24,911 bases of DNA from Sphingobium sp. CCH11-B1 (GTDB lineage Bacteria > Pseudomonadota > Alphaproteobacteria > Sphingomonadales > Sphingomonadaceae), in contig NZ_LSJY01000143.1 in assembly GCF_001556865.1 (NCBI RefSeq), forward strand, positions 1 through 24,911. Reading direction: 5' to 3'. The notes under the pieces were generated by a model. That model saw only the letters and a program-made list of their open reading frames with translations. It had not been told where the DNA came from and made no database searches. The translations under genes were made by a program, and so were the position numbers. Positions 1 through 7,931 of this stretch are shown piece after piece; within the stretch, counting starts at the first letter, position 1; each line of letters opens with the position of its first letter.

Positions 1-1
1 G

Positions 2-739
2 GGCACAAGGCTGGCGGTGGCGGAGATCGTCGCGGCGCTGGCGGACATCGGGCGCGATAGCGGGAGCGGGAGCGAGCTGATCGCGTTCGGGGCGCTGCCA
101 TTGGCGCGGCCTTATCTGGTGCCCGCCGCGATGGCGCGGATGGCGCGGAGCGATCCGCGCGCGGCGTTCAAGGTGCTGGAGGGAAGCTGGCGCGAACTGG
201 TGGAGCCGCTGCGCGACGGGGTGATCGACATGGTGGTCGGCGCGCTGCGGCCGTTCGAGATTGCCGATCTGTACCAATTGCCCTTGTCGGAGGATCGGCT
301 GGTGATCGCAGCGGGGAGCCAGCATCCGCTGGCCAAGGTGGACAAGCCGACGATGGAGCAGCTGGCGAGCTATCCGTGGATCGTCGCGCCCGCCAATTCG
401 CCATTGCGTGAACAGTGGGAAAAGCTGTTCGGGGCGGGCAAGGTGCCAGCGACGCCGGTCGAGTGCGGGTCGGTAATGATCATCGGGCGGTTGTTGACGG
501 AGGGGGATTTCCTGACCCTGCTGTCGCCCGATCAGGTGGCGTTGCAGATCCGTAGCGGGCTGCTGACGCAGGTCGGGCCGCCGCTGGAAGGCAGCAAGCG
601 CGTGGTGGGGATCACGACGCGGCGCAGCTGGCGCCCGACCGCGACCCAGCGCCGCTTCCTCGACATGCTGGGCGAGGCGGCCAAGGGCGAGCGGGTGGCG
701 GGCGCGCCACCCGATTTGCGGGAATCGGGCTGGGTTTGA
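2..739 (+). CDS. LysR-type transcriptional regulator, 3' part (effector-binding domain)
   Basis: The gene is cut by the window edge; its frame is open from base 2 and ends at TGA 737-739. What remains is a LysR effector-binding domain: a strand and first lobe (ELIAFGALPLARPYLVPAA), the acidic segment D-G-V-I-D-M-V-V-G typical of the family, the hinge region LVIAAGSQHPLA, and the second lobe with YPWIVAPANSPLREQWE. The N-terminal helix-turn-helix lies outside the window. Regulators of this family usually control a nearby catabolic operon in response to a pathway metabolite. Here the gene converges on the aldehyde dehydrogenase gene, with only four bases between the two stop codons, so it is a plausible but unproven regulator of the minus-strand operon. 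Family assignment is firm; effector and targets are unknown. Confidence 0.88.
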   Translation, partial: GTRLAVAEIVAALADIGRDSGSGSELIAFGALPLARPYLVPAAMARMARSDPRAAFKVLEGSWRELVEPLRDGVIDMVVGALRPFEIADLYQLPLSEDRLVIAAGSQHPLAKVDKPTMEQLASYPWIVAPANSPLREQWEKLFGAGKVPATPVECGSVMIIGRLLTEGDFLTLLSPDQVALQIRSGLLTQVGPPLEGSKRVVGITTRRSWRPTATQRRFLDMLGEAAKGERVAGAPPDLRESGWV

Positions 740-743
740 GGGG

Positions 744-2231
744 CTAATCCAGGTTGATCCAGACCGCCTTCGTTTCCAGATAATCCTCGATATGATGCGG
801 GCCGGACTCGCGGCCGAAGCCGCTCATGCGGTAACCGCCAAAGGGGACGGCGGGATCGAGCATCTGGTAGCAATTGACCCAGACGGACCCCGCGCGGATG
901 CCGCGCGCCATGCGGTGCGCGGTGCCAAGGTCGCGGGTCCATACACCGCTGCCCAGGCCAAACTCGGTGGCGTTGGCGCGGGCCAGAACCTCCTCGATCG
1001 TGTCAAAGGTAAAGGCGGAGAGGACCGGGCCGAAAATCTCCTCCCGCGCGATCGTCATGTCGTCGGCGACATGGGTGAAGATGGTGGGTTCGATGAAATA
1101 ACCCGCATCATAGCCCGCGCCGCTCATGCGCGCGCCGCCGGTCAGCGGGTGGGCGCCTTGCGTGTTGGCGCCGTCGATGAAGGCGAGGATCTTGTCCATT
1201 TGGGCCAGGGAAACGACCGGCCCCATCTGGGTGGTCGGGTCCAGCGGGTCACCGACCTTGATCGTTTTTGTGAAGGCGGCGAGGCGCTCCATAAATTCGT
1301 CGTGGATTGTGCCTTGTACGAACAGGCGCGTGCCCGCGCTGCAAATCTGCCCGGCATTGGCGAACACGGCCATGGCAGCGGCGGGGACGGCCTTGTCGAG
1401 ATCGGCGTCGGCAAAGACGATGTTGGGCGACTTGCCGCCCAGTTCCACGGTTACGCGCTTCATCGTTCCGGCGGCGGCGTGCAGGATTTTTTCGCCGACG
1501 CCGGTGGAGCCGGTGAAGGCGATCTTGTCGACGTCCGGGTGGCTGGAGAGCGCCGCGCCTGCATCGCCAAGGCCCGTGACGATGTTGATGACGCCGTCCG
1601 GCACGCCCGCTTCCAGGCACAGTTCGCCAAAGCGCAGCGCGGACAGGGGCGTCTGTTCGGCGGGCTTCATGACGAGGGTGCAGCCGGTGGCGAGTACCGG
1701 CCCGGCCTTCCACACCGACATGCCGATCGGGCCGTTCCACGGGTTGATCGCCGCGACCACGCCGATGGGTTCCTTGAGCGTGTGGGAGAGGACGTCGCCC
1801 ATGGCGCTGTTGTCGATCGTGTCGCCCGCGATCAAAGTCGCCTGCCCGGCATAATAGCGCAGCAATGCGCCTGCGCGCGCCTTGCCCATGATCGTGCGGC
1901 TATAGGGCGCGCCCAGGTCCAGCGTGTCGAGCATCGCCAGTTCCTCGAAATGCTGCTCCACCAGATCGGCAAGGCGCAGCATGATGCGCTGGCGCTCCAC
2001 CGGCTTCATCCGCCGCCATGGCCCCTCGAACGCGGTGCGGGCCGATTTGACTGCGCGATCGACATCCTCCGCGCCGCCCTGCGCGACGGTGGCCAACAGA
2101 TCGCCAGTGGCGGGGTTGCGGGTCTCGAACCGCTGCCCCGACAAAGCAGGGACGCGCTGGCCGCCGATCAACATGTCCTGATGCGGCGTGTCGAGCAGAG
2201 CGGGGCGGGGGGGGATGATGAGCTGGGTCAT
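744..2231 (-). CDS. NAD(P)-dependent aldehyde dehydrogenase (ALDH superfamily)
   Basis: Oxidises an aldehyde to the carboxylic acid with NAD(P)+ in the cytoplasm. The 495-residue length is normal for the family. The catalytic set is complete: Asn166 in INPWN, Lys189 in the cofactor-binding segment VMKPAEQTP, the FTGSTGVG turn around 239-246, Glu263 in VELGGKSPN, and nucleophile Cys297 in AGQICSAG. The ATG at 2231 lies 10 bases after the GMC oxidoreductase stop codon, so the two are almost certainly co-transcribed; only a weak purine-rich ribosome site (GAAAG) precedes it. As last gene of the minus-strand block it probably takes the aldehyde made by the GMC enzyme. It is clearly distinct from the second aldehyde dehydrogenase at 18154-19662 (for example AGQICSAG against SGQVCLAA). 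Substrate not predictable. Confidence 0.95.
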   Translation of the reverse strand: MTQLIIPPRPALLDTPHQDMLIGGQRVPALSGQRFETRNPATGDLLATVAQGGAEDVDRAVKSARTAFEGPWRRMKPVERQRIMLRLADLVEQHFEELAMLDTLDLGAPYSRTIMGKARAGALLRYYAGQATLIAGDTIDNSAMGDVLSHTLKEPIGVVAAINPWNGPIGMSVWKAGPVLATGCTLVMKPAEQTPLSALRFGELCLEAGVPDGVINIVTGLGDAGAALSSHPDVDKIAFTGSTGVGEKILHAAAGTMKRVTVELGGKSPNIVFADADLDKAVPAAAMAVFANAGQICSAGTRLFVQGTIHDEFMERLAAFTKTIKVGDPLDPTTQMGPVVSLAQMDKILAFIDGANTQGAHPLTGGARMSGAGYDAGYFIEPTIFTHVADDMTIAREEIFGPVLSAFTFDTIEEVLARANATEFGLGSGVWTRDLGTAHRMARGIRAGSVWVNCYQMLDPAVPFGGYRMSGFGRESGPHHIEDYLETKAVWINLD

Positions 2232-2241
2232 AGGGTTTCTT

Positions 2242-3870
2242 TCAGGCGGCGATGTTGGATGTGACGGCGTCTTGCAGGATGAACTGCGCTGCGCGCTGGG
2301 CGATCATCATGGTGGGGGCGGAGGTGTTGCCGCTGATGATGTCCGGCATGACGGAAGCGTCGACGACGCGCAGGCCTGACACGCCGCGCACGCGCAGGCG
2401 ATTGTCCACGACGGCCATCGGGTCGCTGTCCGATCCCATCTTGCAGGTGCCGGTGGGGTGATAGGCAGTGTTGACGATCTTGCGCAGGGCGGCGTCGATC
2501 TCGGCGTCGCTTTGATGCTGCGCGCCCGGCTCGATTTCCGCGCCAGTCATGGCGGCGAGTGCGGGCTGGGCGAAGATATGGCGGCAGGCGCGAAACCCGG
2601 CGATCAGCGTCTGCATGTCATAGGGATCGGCAAAGAAATTGGGATCGATGACCGGCTTGTCTTCCGGTCGGTTGCTGGCCAGACGGACGGAGCCGCTGCT
2701 TTTGGGACGCAGCAACTGAATGAGCCCCATATAGCCGTGGCGGCGGGGGACCGAACGGGCGTCGAGCTTCAGCCCGGCGAGGAAGGTGATCTGGATGTCG
2801 GGGCGACCCGTTCCGTCGGTGCAAAGGAAGCCGCCCGCCTCCGCGACATTGGAGGCCAGCATGCCTTCGCGCTTCAGCAGATATTTGAACGGGCTGGCCA
2901 GGATGCGGGGCAGAACCTTGGCCGATACGGCATAGGATTCCGCCGACGGGTTTTCCATCGCGACATGGACGGTGGGATGGTCCTGCAAATGCGCGCCGAC
3001 GCCGGGCAAATGGTGGATAAGGTCGATGCCCATCTCGTGTAGATGATCCTGCGGCCCGATGCCCGACAGCATCAACAGGTGCGGCGAATTGGTCGCGCCC
3101 GCGCACAGGATGATCTCCCGCCGCGCCGCGATGGTGCTGCGCGCGCCGCCCGTCTCGATCTCCAGACCTACCGCGCGACCCCGGTCGAACAGGATGCGGC
3201 GGACCATGGTGTTCGCCATGACAGTCAGGTTGGCGCGATCCAGTGCGGGGTGGAGGAAGGCGCGGGCACTCGACAGGCGGGTGCCGTTGCGTTGGTTGAG
3301 GTCGTAGCGGCCAAAGCCGTCCTGCCGATCGCTGGCGAAATCATCATTGCGGCGATGCCCTGCCTGTTCCGCCGCATCTACGATAGCGGCGCTCACCGGA
3401 TTCCAGCTTTTGGGCTTCTGCACGTCCAGTTCGCCGCCCTTGCCGTGCCAGGGCGTATCGGGACCGGCATAATTTTCGACTGCTTTGAAAGCGGGCAGGA
3501 CATCGTCATAGGCCCAGCCATCATTGCCCGCATCGGCCCAGGCGTCATAGTCCGCCCGTTGCCCGCGAATATAGACGCCGCCATTGATGGCGCTGCATCC
3601 CCCGAACAGCTTGCCGCGCGGAAAGTTGATCGTGCGGTTGTTGACGGCGGCGTTGCCGGTCAGCGCCTGTTTCCAGTTATATTTTTCGTGCGGCAGCAGG
3701 AAGATATTGCCGACCGGCATCGCGGTCTTGATGTTGACCGGCCATTTTTTGTCGGATGGCCCTGCTTCGATCAGAGCGACGCGGTTGGCCGGGTCGGCCG
3801 ACAGGCGATTGGCCATCAGGCTGCCCGCCGAGCCGGAGCCGATCACGATATAGTCGAAGCTATCGCTCAT
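2242..3870 (-). CDS. GMC-family FAD-dependent alcohol oxidoreductase (choline/PEG dehydrogenase-like)
   Basis: Glucose-methanol-choline family flavoenzyme that oxidises a primary alcohol to an aldehyde. The 542-residue protein opens with the FAD dinucleotide fold YIVIGSGSAGSLMANRLS (GxGxxG at 11-16). It has GMC signature 1 near FPRGKLFGGCSAINGGVYIRG, signature 2 in GATNSPHLLMLSGIGP, and the catalytic pair His471 (AYHPTGTCKMG) and Asn515 (SGNTSAPTMMIAQRAA), a His-Asn pair as in choline dehydrogenase. No signal peptide, so probably cytoplasmic or peripheral to the membrane. Its ATG overlaps the stop of the upstream permease gene (ATGA, 3867-3870), a sign of translational coupling. With the following aldehyde dehydrogenase it forms an alcohol-to-acid pair. 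The permease-GMC-ALDH set resembles polyethylene glycol operons of sphingomonads, but the Rieske genes in the same block point to an aromatic or cyclic substrate. Confidence 0.94.
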   Translation of the reverse strand: MSDSFDYIVIGSGSAGSLMANRLSADPANRVALIEAGPSDKKWPVNIKTAMPVGNIFLLPHEKYNWKQALTGNAAVNNRTINFPRGKLFGGCSAINGGVYIRGQRADYDAWADAGNDGWAYDDVLPAFKAVENYAGPDTPWHGKGGELDVQKPKSWNPVSAAIVDAAEQAGHRRNDDFASDRQDGFGRYDLNQRNGTRLSSARAFLHPALDRANLTVMANTMVRRILFDRGRAVGLEIETGGARSTIAARREIILCAGATNSPHLLMLSGIGPQDHLHEMGIDLIHHLPGVGAHLQDHPTVHVAMENPSAESYAVSAKVLPRILASPFKYLLKREGMLASNVAEAGGFLCTDGTGRPDIQITFLAGLKLDARSVPRRHGYMGLIQLLRPKSSGSVRLASNRPEDKPVIDPNFFADPYDMQTLIAGFRACRHIFAQPALAAMTGAEIEPGAQHQSDAEIDAALRKIVNTAYHPTGTCKMGSDSDPMAVVDNRLRVRGVSGLRVVDASVMPDIISGNTSAPTMMIAQRAAQFILQDAVTSNIAA

Positions 3871-5237
3871 AGAATTGCGTCCCTGCGGCCGAGCGCGGGC
3901 ACATGGCCCCGCACGGCGATGAAGCCCAAGGCGTTGACCAGCATCAAGGCCGCGAGCGCGCCGAAAAAGCCGAGATTGCCCCAGTCGATCAGGATTGCGC
4001 CCGCTACCGCGCTGACGATCGCGCCGATGCGGCCCGCTGCGCCCATAAGGCCGAGGCCGCGGGCGCGCAGGCCGGTCGGGAAAGCGTGCGCGCCGACCGC
4101 GAACATGGCCGATTGCGCGGCGCTGGCGAAGAGGCCGAGCGCGCCGAGGCAGGCTAGGACAGCGCCTTCGTTGCGCGCGCCGCTGATGGGGAGGAGGGCG
4201 AGGGTGGCGCAGACCGCCGCCCCGACGATCGCCATCAGGATCAGCACTGGGCGCGATCCGAAGCGGATGATGGCCAGCGACGCGATCATCGCGCCGATGG
4301 AGCCGCCGATGTTGAAGCTGGTAAGGCCAAGACTAGCGGCTTGCAGGCCAAAGCCTGCGCTGGTCAGCATGGTCGGTGCCCAGTTGAACATGAGGTAGAT
4401 CATGAACATGCCGGAGAACATCGCGACCGACAGCGCCAGCGTGTCGCGCAACAAGGCCGTGCCGAACAGGTTGCGCATCGGTTCGTAGCGGGGCGCTTCC
4501 CCGGCGGCGCGTGGCACATGCGCAACGGAGGTAGGGTCGGGATGGCCGATGCGGCGCAATATGCGGTCGAGTTCAGCGGCGCGATCGGGCCGTTCCGCCA
4601 GATAGCGGGGGGATTCGGGCAGGACGAACCAGAGCCACGCGACGAAAATCATCGTCACGCTGCCGCCGATATAGAAGAGCCAGCGCCAGCCAAGGCCCGG
4701 CAGGATCAGCGCGGCCGCGACCCCGCCCAATATCCCGCCGATCGACACGCACACCACGCCGAAGGTCACGGCGACGCTGCGCCAGCGGACGGGGGTGAAT
4801 TCGGCGATCATGGCGCTGGCGGTGCCGGGGACGCCGCCAAGGCCCACGCCCGCCAGCGTCTTGAGGGCAGCGACTTGCCACAATGTCGTGGAAAAGCCGG
4901 TGATGAGGGTCGCAACGCCGAAGATGGCGACGCCGATGATCAGCGCGCCGCGCCGTCCGAAGCGATCGCCGACCCAGCCCGACGTCAGCGTGCCGATGGC
5001 CATGCCGACAAAGCCTAGCGCGAACACGGACCCCAATGCCGTGCGGTCGATGCCCCATTCCTGGAGTAGCGAGGGCGCGGCTAGGCCAAGCATCTGATTG
5101 TCGAGGCCGTCGAGAATGACGGTCGCGGCGATCATCAGCACGGACCAGATCTGGTAGGACGACATGGGTATGTCGTCCAGCATGCCCCGTGATCCCGCCG
5201 GACTGCTGCTGCTGCCTTCTATCGTGGCGACCGCCAA
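3867..5237 (-). CDS. MFS transporter, aromatic acid:H+ symporter type
   Basis: Inner-membrane major facilitator permease of 456 residues with about twelve hydrophobic segments. The first starts near residue 30 and carries the acidic motif DGLDNQMLG (43-51), comparable to the D-G-x-D-x-x motif of aromatic-acid symporters such as PcaK, BenK and VanK. The loop-2 MFS signature is seen at 87-96 (GWVGDRFGRR). The central cytoplasmic loop holds LPESPRYLAERPDRAAEL. The start is TTG: a strong AAGGAG ribosome site sits six bases upstream and no ATG fits as well; the next in-frame ATG would cut close to the first membrane segment. The stop overlaps the start of the GMC gene by four bases. It probably imports the pathway substrate or an intermediate after outer-membrane passage. 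Transported compound unknown. Confidence 0.92.
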   Translation of the reverse strand: MAVATIEGSSSSPAGSRGMLDDIPMSSYQIWSVLMIAATVILDGLDNQMLGLAAPSLLQEWGIDRTALGSVFALGFVGMAIGTLTSGWVGDRFGRRGALIIGVAIFGVATLITGFSTTLWQVAALKTLAGVGLGGVPGTASAMIAEFTPVRWRSVAVTFGVVCVSIGGILGGVAAALILPGLGWRWLFYIGGSVTMIFVAWLWFVLPESPRYLAERPDRAAELDRILRRIGHPDPTSVAHVPRAAGEAPRYEPMRNLFGTALLRDTLALSVAMFSGMFMIYLMFNWAPTMLTSAGFGLQAASLGLTSFNIGGSIGAMIASLAIIRFGSRPVLILMAIVGAAVCATLALLPISGARNEGAVLACLGALGLFASAAQSAMFAVGAHAFPTGLRARGLGLMGAAGRIGAIVSAVAGAILIDWGNLGFFGALAALMLVNALGFIAVRGHVPALGRRDAIL

Positions 5238-5317
5238 GATCGTCTCCTTGAGCCTGGGCCGTTTGCGGCCGCTTCATTCATTTGCCGGTGTGACATTGGA
5301 AAACCGGAATATCGCAA

Positions 5318-6250
5318 TCAGATGTCGAGGACGAGGTTCGCGCTTTTCGACCCCGAACAGCAGACCATGATCGACCTGTTGGCGGCTTTGTCGTCGTCCG
5401 ACAGGAAATGGTCGCGATGGTCGGGAATGCCGTCCAGCACCTTGACCTCGCAGGTGCCGCAAATTCCTTCGGAACAAGCGAAGCCGACATTGACACCGGC
5501 GCTCAGCAGCGCGTCGAGCATCGTTTCGCCTTCTTCCACCGCGATGGTCTTGCCGGTCCTGGCCAGTTCCAATGTGTAGCCGCCCTCGGTCGCCATTTCG
5601 GTTTCGGCCGAGAAATATTCGATATGGGCATGGCCCTTGGGCCGGTCGCAATTGATCGCCACGAAAGAATCGAGCATCCCACCGGGGCCGCAGCAATAGA
5701 GATGCGCGTCGGCGGGCGCAGCGGCGCAGATGGCTTTCAGGTCCAGGCGGCGGCCGCCCGGAATGCCGTCATAGGCGATTTCCACCTGGTCATAATCGGA
5801 CAGGCGATCGACATAGGCGGCGCGCTCAGGCGAGGCGGCGACATAATGGAGTTCCCAGCTACGCCCAAGTTTTTCCAGCCGCGCGATCATGGGCAGCATC
5901 GGCGTGATGCCGATCCCGCCACCGATCATCACGGTGTGGCTGGCATCCTCCACCATCGGGAAATTGTTTTTCGGTTCCGAGATGTCGAGGATCTGGCCGA
6001 CCTGCCATTTTTCATGGATGTGGCGCGATCCACCGCGACCGTCGATCGCATGATGGACGGCGATCTCATAATAGCCGCGAATGGCGGGGTCATTGACCAG
6101 CGAATAGCTGCGCGCCAGACCGGGGGAAAGCTGGACGTCGATATGCGCACCGGGATCGAAGGGTGGCATCAGCCCGCCATCGACGGGTTCGAGGATGTAG
6201 CTGTTGATCCCTTCGGCCTCCCAGCGGATATTCTTCAGTCGTACGCGCAT
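5318..6250 (-). CDS. VanB/phthalate dioxygenase reductase-like FMN, NAD(P)H and [2Fe-2S] reductase
   Basis: Electron-transfer partner for a Rieske oxygenase: takes electrons from NAD(P)H through flavin and a plant-type [2Fe-2S] centre. The 310 residues show the class IA order: flavin-binding domain with RSYSLVND (47-54), NAD domain with GGGIGITPM (110-118) and CCGPGGM (186-192), then a C-terminal ferredoxin domain with Cys259-x4-Cys264-x2-Cys267 and a fourth cysteine at 297 or 298. Start at ATG 6250 is chosen because GGAGAGGG lies just upstream and because the protein then begins MRVRLKNIRWEAEGI, as family members do; a longer frame to 6319 has no such support. It lies 147 bases after the Rieske oxygenase and is the only oxygenase reductase in the window, so it may serve both Rieske proteins. 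Vanillate reductase is one possibility, not established. Confidence 0.93.
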   Translation of the reverse strand: MRVRLKNIRWEAEGINSYILEPVDGGLMPPFDPGAHIDVQLSPGLARSYSLVNDPAIRGYYEIAVHHAIDGRGGSRHIHEKWQVGQILDISEPKNNFPMVEDASHTVMIGGGIGITPMLPMIARLEKLGRSWELHYVAASPERAAYVDRLSDYDQVEIAYDGIPGGRRLDLKAICAAAPADAHLYCCGPGGMLDSFVAINCDRPKGHAHIEYFSAETEMATEGGYTLELARTGKTIAVEEGETMLDALLSAGVNVGFACSEGICGTCEVKVLDGIPDHRDHFLSDDDKAANRSIMVCCSGSKSANLVLDI

Positions 6251-6362
6251 CACCCTCTCCGTCCGGTGCGATGCGTCTCTTGGCAGGGCCGGGGCGCCAT
6301 GGATCGGCGAACCGGACAAACCGCAATGCGTGTCGTCACCTCTATCATCCTTGTTCGAGGCA

Positions 6363-6383
6363 CCGGGGCATGGATCTCCCCGG
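6363..6383 (-). other. Intercistronic GC hairpin between Rieske oxygenase and reductase genes
   Basis: A perfect six-pair stem (CCGGGG against CCCCGG) with a nine-base loop, 15 bases after the oxygenase stop codon in transcription order. No T-run follows on the transcribed strand, so it is not a standard intrinsic terminator. It could be an mRNA-stability or processing hairpin that raises oxygenase over reductase levels. Function inferred only. Confidence 0.4.
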
Positions 6384-6397
6384 CCCTTATATATGTG

Positions 6398-7711
6398 TCA
6401 CTCAGCCGCTTCGACCTTGTCGGGCCAGCGTACCGCCTTGGCCAGTGCCGATTCATAGGCGTTGGCGAGCGTGTCGCTGGGGTCGTGCAGGAAGGAGCCG
6501 GCGCGCGCGCGGTAGAAGATGCTGGGGTCTTCGATCCCCGGGGGCAGCGTGCCCTTGTTGGCGAGCGCGCGGGCGGCGAGCAGCACACGGCGGCGCACGC
6601 GGGCGATCATCTGGTCGGTGGGGGCCAGATTTTCAAAGCTGTGGTCAGTAATCGGTCCCATGCTTTCGGTCACGGCCTGATCTTGCATCGTGATGTTGGG
6701 GATGCCGGTGAACTGGGTGCCGTTGCGCTGGGATTCACGGTCGATCGCCCAGTCATTCTTCTCGCTATCGGGCGAACGCCAGCGGCCAAACCAGTCGGTG
6801 GTCGTCGGCGCATATTCCAGCGGCGCGAACAAGGGCGTGCCGTCCTTGAGCGTCGACGTATAGGCCGGGTTGCCCGCATCCACGCCGCAGGTGATGTCGA
6901 ACAGCATCGAATGTTCGTCGTCCATCGGCACCCAGGCGCGGGCAATGGCGCGGGTGGCGAAGCGGTTGTTGGGCGTCTGCGTCCAGAAGGGGAACATGTA
7001 GTGGGCGACGCGCCAACTCATCTGGCCATCATCGTTCGGACGATAGCCGCCATACATGACGCCCCAGTCGGCCTGCGCCACTTCATAGTCGGGCGCGCGG
7101 TTGAGGACGGTCGGGCGCATCGGATGATCCTCATCCAGATCGTCCGCCTCGATCGAACCGACATGCAGGAAGCCGACATGGCTGGTGTCGATGTCACCCT
7201 CCAGCGCCTGGAGCCAGTTGCAGTCGCGCTGCAAGCACCAGATTTCGGCGTCCGGGTGCATCGTCGCTTCGATTTCCGGCAAGGGCGGCGGAGCGGACTG
7301 GTTTTCGCCCATATAGACCCAGATCAGGCCGTTGGCTTCGTGCGTCTTATAGGCCTTGGCATGGACCTTGTCCTTGAAGTCCATGCGGGCGGGGACGGAC
7401 GGCATATCGACGCACTTGCCGTCGACGTCGAACTTCCAGCCATGATAAACGCAGCGTATGCCGTTTTCCTCGTTGCGGCCGATGAACAGCGACGCACAGC
7501 GATGCGGGCAGCGATGGTCCATGATGCCGACCCGGCCACTGCTGTCGCGGAAGGCGATCAGCTTTTCGCACAGGATCATCAGGCGCAATGGATCGCCGTC
7601 AGCAGTAACTTCGGACGACAGGCAGGCGGGCAGCCAATATTGGCGCATCATCGTGCCCATGACCGTGCCCGGTCCTACCCTGGTCATGTCGGCGCTATCT
7701 GTGGACTGCAT
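6398..7711 (-). CDS. Rieske non-heme iron oxygenase, large (alpha) subunit, phthalate 4,5-dioxygenase/LigXa-like
   Basis: Oxygenase component that activates O2 for ring hydroxylation or O-demethylation of an aromatic substrate. The 437-residue protein starts with the family-typical TRVGPGTVMG and QYWLPA block. It carries the Rieske cluster motif Cys68-x-His70 ... Cys87-x2-His90 (CPHRCASLFIGRNEENGIRC then YHGWKF) and the mononuclear iron motif Asp175-x2-His178-x4-His183 (EGDIDTSHVGFLH). This pattern is shared by phthalate 4,5-dioxygenase, phenoxybenzoate dioxygenase and dehydrodivanillate O-demethylase (LigXa), which use only an alpha subunit; no beta-subunit gene is present. ATG 7711 is chosen because AAGGAAGAGG lies upstream (slightly long spacing) and the N-terminus then matches the family; the frame stays open to 7885 but that part is not family-like. 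First gene of the minus-strand block, divergent from TonB receptor 1. Confidence 0.92.
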   Translation of the reverse strand: MQSTDSADMTRVGPGTVMGTMMRQYWLPACLSSEVTADGDPLRLMILCEKLIAFRDSSGRVGIMDHRCPHRCASLFIGRNEENGIRCVYHGWKFDVDGKCVDMPSVPARMDFKDKVHAKAYKTHEANGLIWVYMGENQSAPPPLPEIEATMHPDAEIWCLQRDCNWLQALEGDIDTSHVGFLHVGSIEADDLDEDHPMRPTVLNRAPDYEVAQADWGVMYGGYRPNDDGQMSWRVAHYMFPFWTQTPNNRFATRAIARAWVPMDDEHSMLFDITCGVDAGNPAYTSTLKDGTPLFAPLEYAPTTTDWFGRWRSPDSEKNDWAIDRESQRNGTQFTGIPNITMQDQAVTESMGPITDHSFENLAPTDQMIARVRRRVLLAARALANKGTLPPGIEDPSIFYRARAGSFLHDPSDTLANAYESALAKAVRWPDKVEAAE

Positions 7712-7931
7712 GAGTTTTTCAGCCTCTTCCTTGCTTTTCGTTATCGGCGCGGCGTGAATCGAAGCCAGCACCATTCCCTGATCCCTGACTAGAGCCACTC
7801 CACGCCCCGCCCCAATCGGAATGTGGTCGGACCATTCAATAATCGGGACGATGCTATTGCGCCTCTTTTGTTTTTGCTGCTTCACGGTTGGCAGACGGCA
7901 TCAAGCCGTGTTGTCAAGGGAGAGTCCGGGA
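7712..7931. promoter_or_regulatory. Divergent control region between Rieske oxygenase operon and TonB receptor 1
   Basis: A 220-base region separating two divergent transcription units, so it should hold both promoters. I could not pick convincing -35/-10 pairs. The clearest element is the imperfect inverted repeat listed separately at 7889-7918. Placement is certain; promoter positions are not. Confidence 0.6.
7889..7918. promoter_or_regulatory. Imperfect inverted repeat, candidate operator upstream of TonB receptor 1
   Basis: Left arm TTGGCAGACGGC and right arm GCCGTGTTGTCAA are near-complementary around a five-base centre (ATCAA). The inner five pairs (ACGGC/GCCGT) are perfect and the outer TTGRCA parts also match, with a one-base offset. 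It ends 13 bases before the receptor ATG at 7932. It could be an operator for the LysR or MerR protein or another regulator, or an mRNA leader hairpin. Confidence 0.35.

Noticed and set aside
792..2264. Long plus-strand open frame (490 codons) opposite the aldehyde dehydrogenase
   Set aside because: Antisense shadow of a high-GC gene; its translation is Arg/Gly/Ala/His-rich with no family motifs, while the minus-strand frame has all ALDH catalytic residues.
3043..4398. Plus-strand open frame of 451 codons opposite the GMC and MFS genes
   Set aside because: Low-complexity translation and no recognisable motifs; the opposite-strand genes are certain.
5408..7792. Plus-strand open frame of 794 codons across the reductase and Rieske genes
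   Set aside because: Runs antisense through two genes with complete cofactor motifs; no domain or ribosome-site support.
7712..7885. N-terminal extension of the phthalate-type Rieske oxygenase
   Set aside because: The extra residues lie in the divergent control region and do not resemble the family, whose proteins start shortly before TRVGPGT; ATG 7711 has a ribosome site.
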